Shown here: positions 41,956 to 51,360 of the stretch, in pieces
Layout: each line of letters starts with the position of its first letter
Position numbering within the stretch: position 1 is the stretch's first letter
NCBI RefSeq assembly: GCF_001687325.1
Contig: NZ_LZRD01000005.1
Coordinates: forward strand, 226,305-290,304
Direction: 5' to 3'
Source: Streptomyces sp. PTY087I2
GTDB taxonomy: Bacteria; Actinomycetota; Actinomycetes; Streptomycetales; Streptomycetaceae
Length of the DNA: 64,000 nucleotides
Notes under the pieces: generated by a model
Told to the model about the DNA's origin: nothing
The model's input: only the letters and a program-made list of their open reading frames with translations
Databases searched by the model: none
Program-made: the position numbers and the translations under genes

Positions 41956-42849
41956 TCAGGACGCCGCGGCGGGCTGCGGATCGTGCCGCGGCATGGCCAG
42001 CAGGACGGACAGGGCGAGCGCCGTGCCGCCCACCCGCAGGGCCAGCAGCAGCGGATCATCGGGCAGGCTCTCGCCGAACGCGAGCGTCCCGAGGACCGCG
42101 GTGAACAGGCAGGTCACCGTGGTGCACACCGGCACGATCAAGGACGCCCGGCAGCGCTGGAGCGCCGCCTGCGACATCACGAGACCGGCGCCCGCGGTGA
42201 ACAGCAGCAGATACGGATACGGGGACCCGAGCAGCGACAGCGCGGCCTCGCCCAGATCGGTGCTGTTCAGACGGCTGGACGTGCCCTTGATCGCCAGGGA
42301 GCTGACCCCGTAGAGCAGGCCGACCGCCACCCCGTACCCGATGCCGCTCGTCGGGACCCGGTGCCGCTTGGCCGCCCGGCTTTCGACGCGTACGTACAGC
42401 CAGACGCCCGCCGCCAGCGCCGGCACACAGACCAGCAGCACCAGTGTCCACGGGGCCCCGCCGCTCACCACGTCCTCGCCCTCGCGGACCGAGGCCACCA
42501 CCATCAGCAGAGCCAGCAGGACCCCGCCCAGCGCATAGCGTTCGCGGCCCGTCGACTCCTCGCCCAGCACCGCCGACGACAGCAGCAGAAGCAGCACCAG
42601 ACCGGAGACGAAGATGCCCTGCGCCGCCGCGATCGGCAGCGCGCGGTAGACGACCAGCTGCGCCCCGAACCCGGCCGCCAGCGCCAGCGCGCCGACGATC
42701 CACAGCGGACTGGTCGCCAGCACCCGGATCACCTGGAACGGGCGGCCCGCCGACAGCGCGGGCAGCGAACCCAGGGCCCGCTTCTCCACCACGAACCCCA
42801 CGCTGTACAGCGCGTTGGCGATCAGCGCCGCGCCGACACCCCACCACAT
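41956..42849 (-). CDS. DMT-superfamily transporter (EamA/NIPA-like)
   Basis: A 297-aa protein with about nine or ten hydrophobic helices, starting WWGVGAALIANALYSVGFVVEKRAL and including VYRALPIAAAQGIFVSGLVLLLLLS and VMSQAALQRCRASLIVPVCTTVTC, the internal-repeat pattern of drug/metabolite transporters. It lies in the envelope-glycan cluster with 4 bp to the upstream methyltransferase gene, so it may move a precursor or lipid-linked intermediate. The substrate cannot be inferred. Confidence 0.83.
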   Translation of the reverse strand: MWWGVGAALIANALYSVGFVVEKRALGSLPALSAGRPFQVIRVLATSPLWIVGALALAAGFGAQLVVYRALPIAAAQGIFVSGLVLLLLLSSAVLGEESTGRERYALGGVLLALLMVVASVREGEDVVSGGAPWTLVLLVCVPALAAGVWLYVRVESRAAKRHRVPTSGIGYGVAVGLLYGVSSLAIKGTSSRLNSTDLGEAALSLLGSPYPYLLLFTAGAGLVMSQAALQRCRASLIVPVCTTVTCLFTAVLGTLAFGESLPDDPLLLALRVGGTALALSVLLAMPRHDPQPAAAS

Positions 42850-42853
42850 GCGG

Positions 42854-43579
42854 CTACCTCCGCCGCGCGTGGGCCAGCAGGATGGAGGACGCCCCGGGCA
42901 GCGCGCACGCCGCCCGGTCCAGCAGCCGCAGCGGACGCGGCACCCCGTGGAAGGGGGCGCCCTTGACCGTCACATCGGTGAAGCCGGACGCCGTCAGGAA
43001 CGAGCGCAGCGCACGGGCCGTGTACAGCCGCAGATGCCCCACCACCTCCGAGCCCGGGCGGCCGTGGATCCCGCGCAGACTGACCTCCGAGAACACCGGC
43101 TGCACCCCGGCGAGCAGCAGCGCCCGGTTGTACCAGGCCGCCAGATTCGGGGTGGACAGCATCAGATGACCGCCGGGCCGCAGCACCCGCCGCAGCTCGT
43201 CCAACGCCTGGTCCGGGTCGACCAGATGCTCCAGGATCTCGCTGAACAGCACCGCGTCCGCGCACCCGTCGGCCAGCGGAAGCCCGCCGTGCTCCAGCTC
43301 GCCGCGCACCACATGGCCCATCCGGGGCCGGGCCCGGCGCAGCGCGTCCTGCGACCAGTCGACCCCGACCAGCCGGTGCCCGGCGAGGAACGGGGCCGCC
43401 GTGGCCGCCGCCGTACCGTCACCGCACCCGATGTCCAGGATCACCTGCCCCGGCGCGTCCAGGGCGTCGGCCAGCAGCCGGGCCTGCCGCAGGGTGCGCC
43501 CGTCGCCCGAGGCGACCGGGACGGCCGGGTTCTCGTAGAAGTCCCGCAGCCCGGGAGAGGGGGACGTGGTGCCGGTCAT
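42854..43579 (-). CDS. Class I SAM methyltransferase
   Basis: A 241-aa methyltransferase: motif I VILDIGCGDGTAAATAAP (about residues 46-63), VGVDWSQDAL, motif II VLFSEILEHLVDPDQAL and RVLRPGGHLMLSTPN. The C-terminal part includes FSEVSLRGIHGRPGSEVVGHLRLYT, seen in glycan-cluster methyltransferases. ATG overlaps the stop of the acyltransferase-like gene (ATGA). The target could be a sugar or lipid in the same pathway. Confidence 0.88.
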   Translation of the reverse strand: MTGTTSPSPGLRDFYENPAVPVASGDGRTLRQARLLADALDAPGQVILDIGCGDGTAAATAAPFLAGHRLVGVDWSQDALRRARPRMGHVVRGELEHGGLPLADGCADAVLFSEILEHLVDPDQALDELRRVLRPGGHLMLSTPNLAAWYNRALLLAGVQPVFSEVSLRGIHGRPGSEVVGHLRLYTARALRSFLTASGFTDVTVKGAPFHGVPRPLRLLDRAACALPGASSILLAHARRR

Positions 43580-44904
43580 ACGGCCTCCGAGGACGTCGCG
43601 GCCAGGTGGCGGGTGAACAGGTCCAGCAGCGCCACACCGTCGCCCTCGCCCAGCAGGGTGCGCGACCAGCGCAGCGCCAGATGCAGCCGGCCGCCCGTGG
43701 ACGCCGTGGTGAAGGTCAGGCCCCGGGGCATCCGGGCGGGCGCGGAGAACCACACGGCCGTCGCCCGGCCCGCGTCACCGAAGTCCAACGGGTACGGAAT
43801 CCGCCCGATGTTGCTCAGCAGCGTCGTCGAGGTCCACGGACCGGCCGCCACCCGCAGCCCCCGGGTGAGGGCCGCCCGGACCGCCACCGGCAGCAGTGGC
43901 ATGGTCAACAGCCCCGCACCGTGCCCCAGTTGAGGGCGCGGCCGGGCCTTGAGCGCCCGGGTCCGCTCGGCGGTCGTCCGCAGCAGCGCCGCCACGTCCG
44001 CCCCCGCCGCCACCTCGGCCGCGGTGAACCCGACCTCCACCAGCCGGGTGCCGTTGCCGATCGGCATCTCCGGGCCCCGGGGGCGGTCGTCGACCGGCAT
44101 GGTGATCCGCAGCGGCCGCCGGTCCGCCCCCGGCGCGCCCTGCGCCCGGTTCCAGTCGGCCACCGTCAGGGCGGTGGCCACCATCAGCTGGTCGTTCACC
44201 GTGTACGGGACGCCCGACTCCCGGCGCGGGAGCGGGAGTTCGGCCAGCAGCAGGGCGTTGCCCGGCACCGGGGCGGGCCCCGGCGAGCCCGGCGCCACCT
44301 GGGCGGGCCGGGCCAGCGCCGGGGTCCGCGACTGCCGGGGCAGCGGGGCCGCGGCCGGGCGGGCCGGGGCGGGCGACGGCGGAATCGGGGACCCGCTGTA
44401 GATCTCCGCGGCCGTCGCCGCCAGCCGCATGCACGCCGGACCGTCCAGGGCGGTGTGATGCACCGTGAACAGCAGCACACAGCCCTCCCGGTCCGGCTCC
44501 CGGACCACGTCGAGCCGCAGCGGCGGCGAGGCGGTCAGCGCCGGGGCGCGGTCCAGCGCCCCGGCCCGCGCCCGCTCCAGCGCCCCGGGCGCGCACGGCG
44601 GGAACGAGACCGGGTCCGTGTCCGGGTCCTCGGTCAGCTCCCACTCGTACCGCCGGGCCAGCGGCCCCCGGGGCCGCTCCCGCATCAGCGCCCGGGGGTG
44701 CCGGGCCAGCGCGGCGGCGAACGCGGAGCGCAGCCGTTCCTCGTCGACCCGGCCCGGCAGATGGATCTCGATGTGCACCGTGCTCGGCTCGGCGTCCTGC
44801 GCGCAGTGCCGGGCCACCTCGTCGACGACCGGGAACGGCACCCGCACCGGCCGGCCGGGCGGCGGGCCGCCGCCCGGGGCCTGCTGGTGCTGCGTGGTCG
44901 CCAT
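43576..44904 (-). CDS. Condensation-domain (PapA/WS-DGAT-like) acyltransferase
   Basis: A 442-aa stand-alone CoA- or carrier-dependent acyltransferase. The catalytic motif HHTALDG (149-155) is the HHxxxDG of condensation and Pap acyltransferases. The C-terminal half has the structural motif of the family around NIGRIPYPLDFGDAG and TFTTASTGGRLHLALRW. The N-terminus starts directly in the fold (VPFPVVDEVARHCAQDAEPSTVHIEIHLPG). It is coupled by ATGA to the AftD-like gene upstream and to a methyltransferase downstream, so it probably acylates the same glycan or glycolipid. Confidence 0.85.
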   Translation of the reverse strand: MATTQHQQAPGGGPPPGRPVRVPFPVVDEVARHCAQDAEPSTVHIEIHLPGRVDEERLRSAFAAALARHPRALMRERPRGPLARRYEWELTEDPDTDPVSFPPCAPGALERARAGALDRAPALTASPPLRLDVVREPDREGCVLLFTVHHTALDGPACMRLAATAAEIYSGSPIPPSPAPARPAAAPLPRQSRTPALARPAQVAPGSPGPAPVPGNALLLAELPLPRRESGVPYTVNDQLMVATALTVADWNRAQGAPGADRRPLRITMPVDDRPRGPEMPIGNGTRLVEVGFTAAEVAAGADVAALLRTTAERTRALKARPRPQLGHGAGLLTMPLLPVAVRAALTRGLRVAAGPWTSTTLLSNIGRIPYPLDFGDAGRATAVWFSAPARMPRGLTFTTASTGGRLHLALRWSRTLLGEGDGVALLDLFTRHLAATSSEAV

Positions 44905-47900
44905 CAGGTGTCCTCTCCCTTCGCCGGGTGCCTGCCGTCGGCGGACAGCGTGCGGCCCGAGGGCGGTGCGGGCTGCGCCGGGAGCTGGACCGTCGGCCGG
45001 TCGTCGCCCGCCGGGGCCGGCTCGGCCGCGTCCTGGCCGGTGCGGACCGCACGCCTGCCGAGCGGTTCCCGGCCCACCGTGACCAGTGCGGCGAACAACC
45101 CGATCAGGGCCAGGAGTTGAGCCGTGGCACCGAAGGCGCCCTCGCCCGTCGTCGTACTCTCCCCGGTGCCCACGGCGGCGACGACCCCCGCGGCGGCCAT
45201 CGAAGCGAACGCCACCGGCACGAGCAGCCGCGGCCGGAAGTACGCCAGGACGGCGAGCAGCGGAACGGCCACGGCGACCGGACCCGCGATCACCACCCCC
45301 ACCAGCGTGAGGGCGACGGTGCCCAGGATCAGACCCGGCCCCGGCGGCGCCGGCAGCTCCTCGGTCTCCTCCGGGCCGGAGCCCTTGCGGCCGACGAGGG
45401 CGAGCGCCACGAGCGCCAGGAACAGCACGCCCGCACCGATCAGACCCCACCGGTAGATCGTGGCCGGCTCGTACTCCAGGGTGACCGTGCCGCCCTCGCC
45501 CTCGGGAACCAGCCAGGCCTGCTGCCACCCGTCGATCCGCAGCGGCGTCAGCTCCTTGCCGTCCAGGGTGGCCTTCCACCCCTTGTTGTGGTTCTCATGG
45601 ATCTGGAGGTAGGAGGCCTCACCGGCCCCGACCTCGACGGTCCGCCGGTCGCCCTCGCCCTGCTTGACGTCCACCGAGCGCGGCGTCGCCGCGGCGGCCT
45701 CGGTGGTGCCGTTGCTCAGCGACACGTCGGTGATGGCCAGCGGACCCTCGTCCCCCGCCTGCACGGTGGTGGACGCGGCGGCCAGCTCGACCTTGCTGTC
45801 GTCGGTGCACAGCGAGACCTCGATGGGCCTGCGCTGGGTCAGATCCCGCACCCGCCCCTCCGCCCTGGTCTCCATGAAGGTGCCGCCGACGGAGAGGACC
45901 GGGCCCTTGCCGCAGGGCAGGCTGAACTTCTGGTCCGGCTTCGGCTGCGGCGAACGGAACTCCTCCAGCGCCGGGATGTAGACCTCGCTCAGCCCGACCG
46001 GCAGCTGCAACTGGCCGTCGGCCACCGGGTTGTGCACGGTCAGCGGCGCCGTCTTGGAGATCGTGATGTCCATCCGGTCGGTGTTGATGGGCGAGAAGCG
46101 GGCCATGCCGTTCTCGTCCACCGAAGCCACCGCCGTACCGTCCGGCGAACTGATCTGGACCTGCTCGGCGCGGGCCGACAGACCCCCGGCCGCCGCGAAC
46201 ACGATCTCGCCGACCGGCCGCTTCTCGGGCCACGTCAGCCGCAGTACGGGACGTTCGCCCGCGATCCACGCCGTGGTGAGGTCACCGTCGGTCAGGTTGC
46301 GGGGGCTGAGGTTGGTGCCCAGGCGCGCCGTGGAGTCCGCCGTCACCTCGATCTTGTCCCGCTCGCCCGTCAGCTCGAACAGCAGCTTGTCGAGCGCCTC
46401 GCCGGGCACCGGCAGCGCGGTCGCCGACACGGTGTACTCGCCCGCCTCCGGCGCGGTGAACTGCCGGCCGAGACCGACCTCGGCGGCCACGGACGACAGA
46501 CCTCCCGGGTCGCTGCCCCGCCGCAGCGAGAACACCGTCGCGTCGGCGCCCTCGCGCGGCGCGTCGTTCGGCAGCTCCAGCATCCGGGTCACCTGCACCC
46601 CGGGGATGGCGATATCGGTGAACCCGGCCCCGGTGAGCCCCGGACGCCCCTGCTGGGACTCCAGGATCGTCACCTTCAGCCAGGCCGCCTGCCCGGGAGG
46701 CGCGGCCACCTGCTGCGCCGAACCGTCGGTGCGCAGCGGGCTGTCCTGGTAACCCCGGTCGGTCTGCACCCGGATCACGGTCGGCGCGGCCCGCACATTG
46801 CCGCTGGGCAGCGGCGTCACCTGGATCGAGCTGGGAATGTCCGTCGGGGCGGAGAAGTCGACCCGCACCCACTCGCCCTTGGGCGCGCCGGGCGAGCCCT
46901 CCGCCCAGCCGGTCTCCGGGTTGCCGTCGAACGCGTTGACCGGGTCGTACTGCGGCAGATGGAACAGCCAGTTGCCCACCGAGGACGCGCTGACCGACTT
47001 CGCCCCCCGGACCACCGCCGTCGTCTGGTGCTTCGCCCCGGACGTCGGCAGGATCTGCCGAGGCTCACGCCCCGGGTCCTGCGCCGACTCCACGGCGTTG
47101 CGCTCGTCGGCGGTATACGTGTACGAGGTGTTGGAGTTGACCAGGCCGAACCGGGTGTCGGCGCGCCGCAGCCCGTCGCCCGCCGCGTACAGCGACGGCC
47201 GTCCCAGACCCGGGTGCGCGTCACCGGACAGCACGGTCGGCCGCCCCTCGATGGCGCCGTTCGCCGACAGCGGCAGCAGCGACTCCGGGCCACCGCTCAC
47301 CACGGCCGTCGAGGCGACCGGGGTGACCTCCGCCCGCCCGGGGCGCCCGGTTCCCTTGGGCGGCTCGTAGATCTCCACGGCCTGCTGCCGCGGATACAGC
47401 CCCTCGATCTGTACGGGCGTGTCCGCCGCGATCCGGCCGCCGGTCATGACCGGCCCGTACCCCTTGACCCGGGTGTAGCCGGACGCCTCCAGCGTGCGCT
47501 TCACCGTGGTGGACGGGACATAGCCCAGCTGGTCCGGGTCCAGGTCGTTGCGGACCACCACATGGTGCAGCCCGGCCCGGTTCAGGAACTCGCTGAGCCC
47601 GGGAACCTCGCCGCCCGTGGTCAGCGCCTGCTCGACGGCGTCCATCGCCCGCCGGTTGCCGGGCGTGCCGAACGGAACGTAATCACGCTGTGCGTACGGC
47701 GAGTTGGCCAGCACGTCCAGCGGCTGGTCGATGGGCGAGCCCCAGGTGTAGATGCCGTGCGCGGTCGCCGGGACGACCAGGGCGCGGTCGTCCGGAGCGT
47801 TGTCCTCCAGCCAACCCCCGGTCTTCTTCCAGTAGTCGGGGATCTCCTTGAACGAACCCGGCTGAAGGATCGAGCCGTTGACGTACGGCCAGGCCAGCCC

Positions 47901-49190
47901 CGGCAGCACGATCGCGGCGGCGACGACCGGCGCGAGCCGGCGGATCCGGGCCGGATTGCGGTCCCGCCGGGCGGCGGCCACCGTGGCGACCCCGACGAGG
48001 TGCGCCAGCCCCAGGGCCAGCGCCAGCGCCAGACCCGTCTGGAACTTGTAGATGTTCCGGAACGGCACCAGCCAGGTGTCCAGCCAGTCCTGCACCGTGC
48101 CGTGGAAGAGACCGCCCAGCGCACCCCCGTACCCGGCGAGCGTGACGAGCGCGACGGACAGCACGGTCAGCACCAGCCAGCGGCGCTCGGGCAGATCACG
48201 CCGTGCCAGACCCGCCAGGCCCAGGGCGGCGGCCAGCGCCGAACCCAGGATCGTGACGGTCGCGGTCGCGACGGTCCACCCGGCCGGCAGCCAGGCCTCG
48301 CCGAAGTTCAGATAGCCCACCCAGTTGCCCGCGCCGCGCAGCACCTCGGTCGCCGACATGGTGGTCGTCGTGGTGTACGAGGACTCCACGTACGGCATGA
48401 AGTTCTCGCCGAACGTCCCCAGCAGCAGCAGCGGAACGATCCACCAGGCGGTCGCCATGATGACGCCCGGTATCCACCACAGCAGCAGCCCGCGCTTGCG
48501 CGGACCGCCCGGCCGGGACAGCAGATACAGCCCAACCGGCAGCAAAGAGGCCAGCGTGGAGGCGGCGTTGACCCCGCCCATCAGCGGGATCAGCAGCGCC
48601 GACCGGACCGCCGCGATCCTGGGCGTCAGCCGCGGGTTCATCAGCGGCAGCAGCACCCACGGCAGCAGGGCGCCCGGCAGCGCGGCGGCCGACGTCGAAC
48701 CCACCACGATGGTGTAGGTCGGCCACAGCGCGTAGACGACCGCGCCGAGCAGCCGGGCGGCCGGCGAGCCCACCCGCAGCCGTTCCGCCAGCCGCAGCGC
48801 ACCCCAGAAGGCGGTCGTCACAATGATCGAGAGCCACAGCCGCTCCGCGAGCCATGTGGGCACCCGCAGCAGATCGGCGGCGCCGTAGTACGGCAGCATC
48901 GGCACGAGATAGCCGATGTACTGGTCGGCGATCCCGCCGAACCCGGAGCGGCTGTGCCACAGCTCGCCCAGATCACCGAGGAACCGGCCGGGGGCCGTGA
49001 CGACACCCAGCTTGGTGTCGAAGGTCATCCGGCCCGGCGACACCGCCAGGAACGCCGCGAAGACGGCGGCCCAGAACCCCAGGAGCCAGCGCCGGGAGCG
49101 CGCCTGCGGCGGTCCTTCGGCGGGGACGGTGGGCTCGGGACCCGGGCCGTCCGGGGCCGCGGGCCGGGGTGGGTGGACAGCGCTGGTCAT
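44904..49190 (-). CDS. AftD-like alpha-(1->3)-arabinofuranosyltransferase family membrane protein
   Basis: A 1428-aa giant membrane protein. The N-terminal third has about a dozen helices and the GT-C-type start SPGRMTFDTKLGVVTAPGRFLGDLGELWHSRSGFGGIADQYIGYLVPMLP shared with AftD. A large extracytoplasmic region follows; it contains a discoidin/F5-8C-like module (NAFDGNPETGWAEG, VRVDFSAPTDIPSSIQV) probably for carbohydrate binding. A C-terminal membrane block ends near LALIGLFAALVTVGREPLG. ATG 49190 overlaps the previous stop (ATGA) and is preferred over GTG 49196. Mycobacterial AftD builds arabinan from decaprenyl-phosphoarabinose; Streptomyces lacks mycobacterial arabinogalactan, so donor and acceptor here are open. 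Confidence 0.88.
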   Translation of the reverse strand: MTSAVHPPRPAAPDGPGPEPTVPAEGPPQARSRRWLLGFWAAVFAAFLAVSPGRMTFDTKLGVVTAPGRFLGDLGELWHSRSGFGGIADQYIGYLVPMLPYYGAADLLRVPTWLAERLWLSIIVTTAFWGALRLAERLRVGSPAARLLGAVVYALWPTYTIVVGSTSAAALPGALLPWVLLPLMNPRLTPRIAAVRSALLIPLMGGVNAASTLASLLPVGLYLLSRPGGPRKRGLLLWWIPGVIMATAWWIVPLLLLGTFGENFMPYVESSYTTTTTMSATEVLRGAGNWVGYLNFGEAWLPAGWTVATATVTILGSALAAALGLAGLARRDLPERRWLVLTVLSVALVTLAGYGGALGGLFHGTVQDWLDTWLVPFRNIYKFQTGLALALALGLAHLVGVATVAAARRDRNPARIRRLAPVVAAAIVLPGLAWPYVNGSILQPGSFKEIPDYWKKTGGWLEDNAPDDRALVVPATAHGIYTWGSPIDQPLDVLANSPYAQRDYVPFGTPGNRRAMDAVEQALTTGGEVPGLSEFLNRAGLHHVVVRNDLDPDQLGYVPSTTVKRTLEASGYTRVKGYGPVMTGGRIAADTPVQIEGLYPRQQAVEIYEPPKGTGRPGRAEVTPVASTAVVSGGPESLLPLSANGAIEGRPTVLSGDAHPGLGRPSLYAAGDGLRRADTRFGLVNSNTSYTYTADERNAVESAQDPGREPRQILPTSGAKHQTTAVVRGAKSVSASSVGNWLFHLPQYDPVNAFDGNPETGWAEGSPGAPKGEWVRVDFSAPTDIPSSIQVTPLPSGNVRAAPTVIRVQTDRGYQDSPLRTDGSAQQVAAPPGQAAWLKVTILESQQGRPGLTGAGFTDIAIPGVQVTRMLELPNDAPREGADATVFSLRRGSDPGGLSSVAAEVGLGRQFTAPEAGEYTVSATALPVPGEALDKLLFELTGERDKIEVTADSTARLGTNLSPRNLTDGDLTTAWIAGERPVLRLTWPEKRPVGEIVFAAAGGLSARAEQVQISSPDGTAVASVDENGMARFSPINTDRMDITISKTAPLTVHNPVADGQLQLPVGLSEVYIPALEEFRSPQPKPDQKFSLPCGKGPVLSVGGTFMETRAEGRVRDLTQRRPIEVSLCTDDSKVELAAASTTVQAGDEGPLAITDVSLSNGTTEAAAATPRSVDVKQGEGDRRTVEVGAGEASYLQIHENHNKGWKATLDGKELTPLRIDGWQQAWLVPEGEGGTVTLEYEPATIYRWGLIGAGVLFLALVALALVGRKGSGPEETEELPAPPGPGLILGTVALTLVGVVIAGPVAVAVPLLAVLAYFRPRLLVPVAFASMAAAGVVAAVGTGESTTTGEGAFGATAQLLALIGLFAALVTVGREPLGRRAVRTGQDAAEPAPAGDDRPTVQLPAQPAPPSGRTLSADGRHPAKGEDT

Positions 49191-49906
49191 GAACACCGCC
49201 GGAGAATGAGGAGGAGGTTCCAGGTGGCGAACTCCCGCAGTACGGGGATCCGCGGCACGAGCTGGGGAAGGACGGGCCAGTAACGCGAGCGTGCGGACAC
49301 GACGGTCACGTCACTACGGCTCCGGACATGGCGCAGCGTCTCGCCGACGCCGATCCGGAAGAGGTTGTCGCCGAGGCGGTGCTTGGCCGGGCGGCCGGTG
49401 CGGCGCTCGTAGCGGCTCCGGGCGCGCTCGGCGCCCAGATAGTGCCACGGCGCCCACTCGTGGCCGCCCCAGGGCGAGTACCAGTTGGTGAAGGAGACGT
49501 AGATCAGACCGCCCGGGCGGGTCACCCGGGCCATCTCGCTGAGAAAGGTGTGCGGATCGGCCACGTGCTCCAGCACATTGGAGGAGAAGCAGACGTCCGC
49601 CGCACCGTCGGCCAGCGGCAGCAGATAGCCGTCGGCGACGACGGTGTCCGCGCGCTCACCGGGGCCGAGCTCGGCCGTGTCCGGTTCGAAGAGGTAGCCG
49701 TGCGCACCGCGCCGGCGGAACTCCCGGGTGAAGTAGCCGTCGCCGCCGCCGATGTCCACAACGACCTTGCCCCGCACCGGACCGTGCCGCTCCACCTGGT
49801 CCGCGGCGTCGTGGGCCAGCAGGGTGTACGCCGTCGCCGGGTCGCCCTGCTCGCGCATGAAGGCGCGGAACAGGGCGGCCGAGCGCCGGAAGGAAGGGTC
49901 TTTCAC
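49187..49906 (-). CDS. Class I SAM methyltransferase (glycan-cluster type)
   Basis: A 239-aa methyltransferase with motif I KVVVDIGGGDGYFTREFRRRG (about residues 47-67), FEPD acidic loop, ADVCFSSNVLEHVADPHTFLSEMARVTRPGG, and YVSFTNWYSPWGGHEWAPWHYLG, typical of methyltransferases next to AftD genes in actinobacteria. GTG 49906 overlaps the GT4 stop (GTGA), and its own stop overlaps the AftD-like start. Likely acts on a sugar or its lipid carrier. Confidence 0.88.
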   Translation of the reverse strand: MKDPSFRRSAALFRAFMREQGDPATAYTLLAHDAADQVERHGPVRGKVVVDIGGGDGYFTREFRRRGAHGYLFEPDTAELGPGERADTVVADGYLLPLADGAADVCFSSNVLEHVADPHTFLSEMARVTRPGGLIYVSFTNWYSPWGGHEWAPWHYLGAERARSRYERRTGRPAKHRLGDNLFRIGVGETLRHVRSRSDVTVVSARSRYWPVLPQLVPRIPVLREFATWNLLLILRRCS

Positions 49907-51075
49907 GCGCTCGCACCGATCGCCGGGGCGGTCACGCCGCTGGTCGCCTCGGCGGCGACCGCCATGAACTGCCGGACACTGCTGGTCCACCGGAACGCGG
50001 CGGCCCGCTCCCGGGCCGCCTTGCCCATCGCCTCGCGCCGCTCGTCGTCCAGGGCGAGCGCGCACCAGGCCGCGGCGAAGGAGGACGCGCCTTGGGCGAG
50101 GATGCCCGTGACCCCGTCCTCGACGGAGTCGCGCAGCCCCGGCACGTCGAAGCCCAGGGTCGGGGTGGAGCGCGCGCCGGCCTCCGTGACGACCAGCCCC
50201 CACCCCTCCACGGCCGCCGGATGCAGCAGCATCCACGACGCGCAGAGCAGCCGGTGCTTCTCCGCCTCGGTCACATGGCCGGCGAACTCCACGCCGGGAC
50301 CGGCGAGCCGCTCCAGACGGGCCCGCTCGGGGCCGTCGCCGACGATGACGAGCCGGCCGCCGGTGACCGGCCTGACCCGCTCCCACAGCTGGAGCAGCAG
50401 ATCGATGCGCTTGTAGTCGACGAGCCGGCCCAGCGCCACGAACAGCGGGGTCTCGGACCGGTCGCCCTGCGGGCTCGGCTCCTCGACGCCGTTGTTCACC
50501 ACCCTGATCCGGTGGCCGGGCACGCCCAGGTCCCGCAGGGCGCCCGCCGTGGACGGGGACACCGCGATCATCAGGTGGTCGCGGTAGGCCCGGGACAGGG
50601 CCCAGTGCTCCAGCCGCCGTCCGGCCCGCGCCACCGGCAGGGGGAACCGCATGTCCCACAGGTCGGTGTGCACATGGTTGACGAGGCACACGGTGGGCCC
50701 GCGGTGCCAGAGGGGGGCCAGGTACGGCATGCCGTTGCAGACCTCGACCAGCAGGTCGCAGTCGCCGACCTGCCGGGCGAAGGCGGACCGCGCGCCGAGG
50801 TAGTGACCCAGGGTGCCGCCCGCCGAGACGACTCGGTAGGGCCTGCGCGCGGCCTGCCCGCCGCACAGAAGGGTGACGTCGTGGCCCAGCTCGGTGAGGC
50901 CCGATGCGAGCCGGTCGATCAGCAGCTCGGAGCCGCCGGCGGCCGGGTTGCCCAGGTCGCGGTGGGCGAGGAAGACGATGCGTCGCGGGGCCGAGGAGAC
51001 CCGGGAGGAGGACGCCGGGCCCTGACCCTGGCGCCTGACTGCATCGAGCAGTGGGGGAGGTACGTGCTGGGGCAT
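49903..51075 (-). CDS. GT4 family glycosyltransferase
   Basis: A 390-aa retaining glycosyltransferase with a GT-B fold. The N-terminal domain has FLAHRDLGNPAAGGSELLIDRLASGLTELGHDV. The C-terminal nucleotide-sugar domain has ALGRLVDYKRIDLLLQLWERV, IVGDGPERARLERLA and the EX7E segment HPAAVEGWGLVVTEAGA. No membrane helix. ATG 51075 begins MPQHVPPPLLDAV; open frame further upstream runs through a purine-rich leader and is not coding-like. First gene of the coupled chain running down to the DMT transporter. Confidence 0.9.
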   Translation of the reverse strand: MPQHVPPPLLDAVRRQGQGPASSSRVSSAPRRIVFLAHRDLGNPAAGGSELLIDRLASGLTELGHDVTLLCGGQAARRPYRVVSAGGTLGHYLGARSAFARQVGDCDLLVEVCNGMPYLAPLWHRGPTVCLVNHVHTDLWDMRFPLPVARAGRRLEHWALSRAYRDHLMIAVSPSTAGALRDLGVPGHRIRVVNNGVEEPSPQGDRSETPLFVALGRLVDYKRIDLLLQLWERVRPVTGGRLVIVGDGPERARLERLAGPGVEFAGHVTEAEKHRLLCASWMLLHPAAVEGWGLVVTEAGARSTPTLGFDVPGLRDSVEDGVTGILAQGASSFAAAWCALALDDERREAMGKAARERAAAFRWTSSVRQFMAVAAEATSGVTAPAIGASA

Positions 51076-51120
51076 GAGCGCTCCAACTCGGCTCGGGGTG
51101 CGGGAACTCGCGGATGAGCG

Positions 51121-51245
51121 GAAGAAAGAGGGGGGAGAGGGTATCCGCGGACGGGAGGGAAGACGGGAGAGGACGGAGAGGGGACGAGAGGGGCGAGAGG
51201 GTAGGGGAGGGGACGGGAACGGGGCGTACGGGGCGGGGCAGGGAT
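51121..51245. other. Long purine-rich tract upstream of the GT4 gene
   Basis: Most of 51121-51245 on the plus strand is G or A with many runs of three or more G, including 21 consecutive purines at the start. The glycosyltransferase operon is read from the other strand, so its leader would be C/U-rich. The plus strand could form G-quadruplexes. The 285-bp gap 51076-51360 has no gene that I can support. Confidence 0.7.
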
Positions 51246-51360
51246 CGCGAATGATGTGACGGAAAAGGAAAGACCGGGGGGCCGTGCTCTGGTGGGGATA
51301 GACAGTTTTGGGCACGGGTTACCGCCCGGCTACTCACCGGAGCAACAACTTGCGGGTAAC

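Noticed and set aside
44928..49283. A very long open frame on the plus strand across the AftD-like gene
   Set aside because: It is antisense to a clearly conserved membrane protein, rich in Arg, Gly, Pro and His with no domain pattern; open antisense frames are expected at this GC content.
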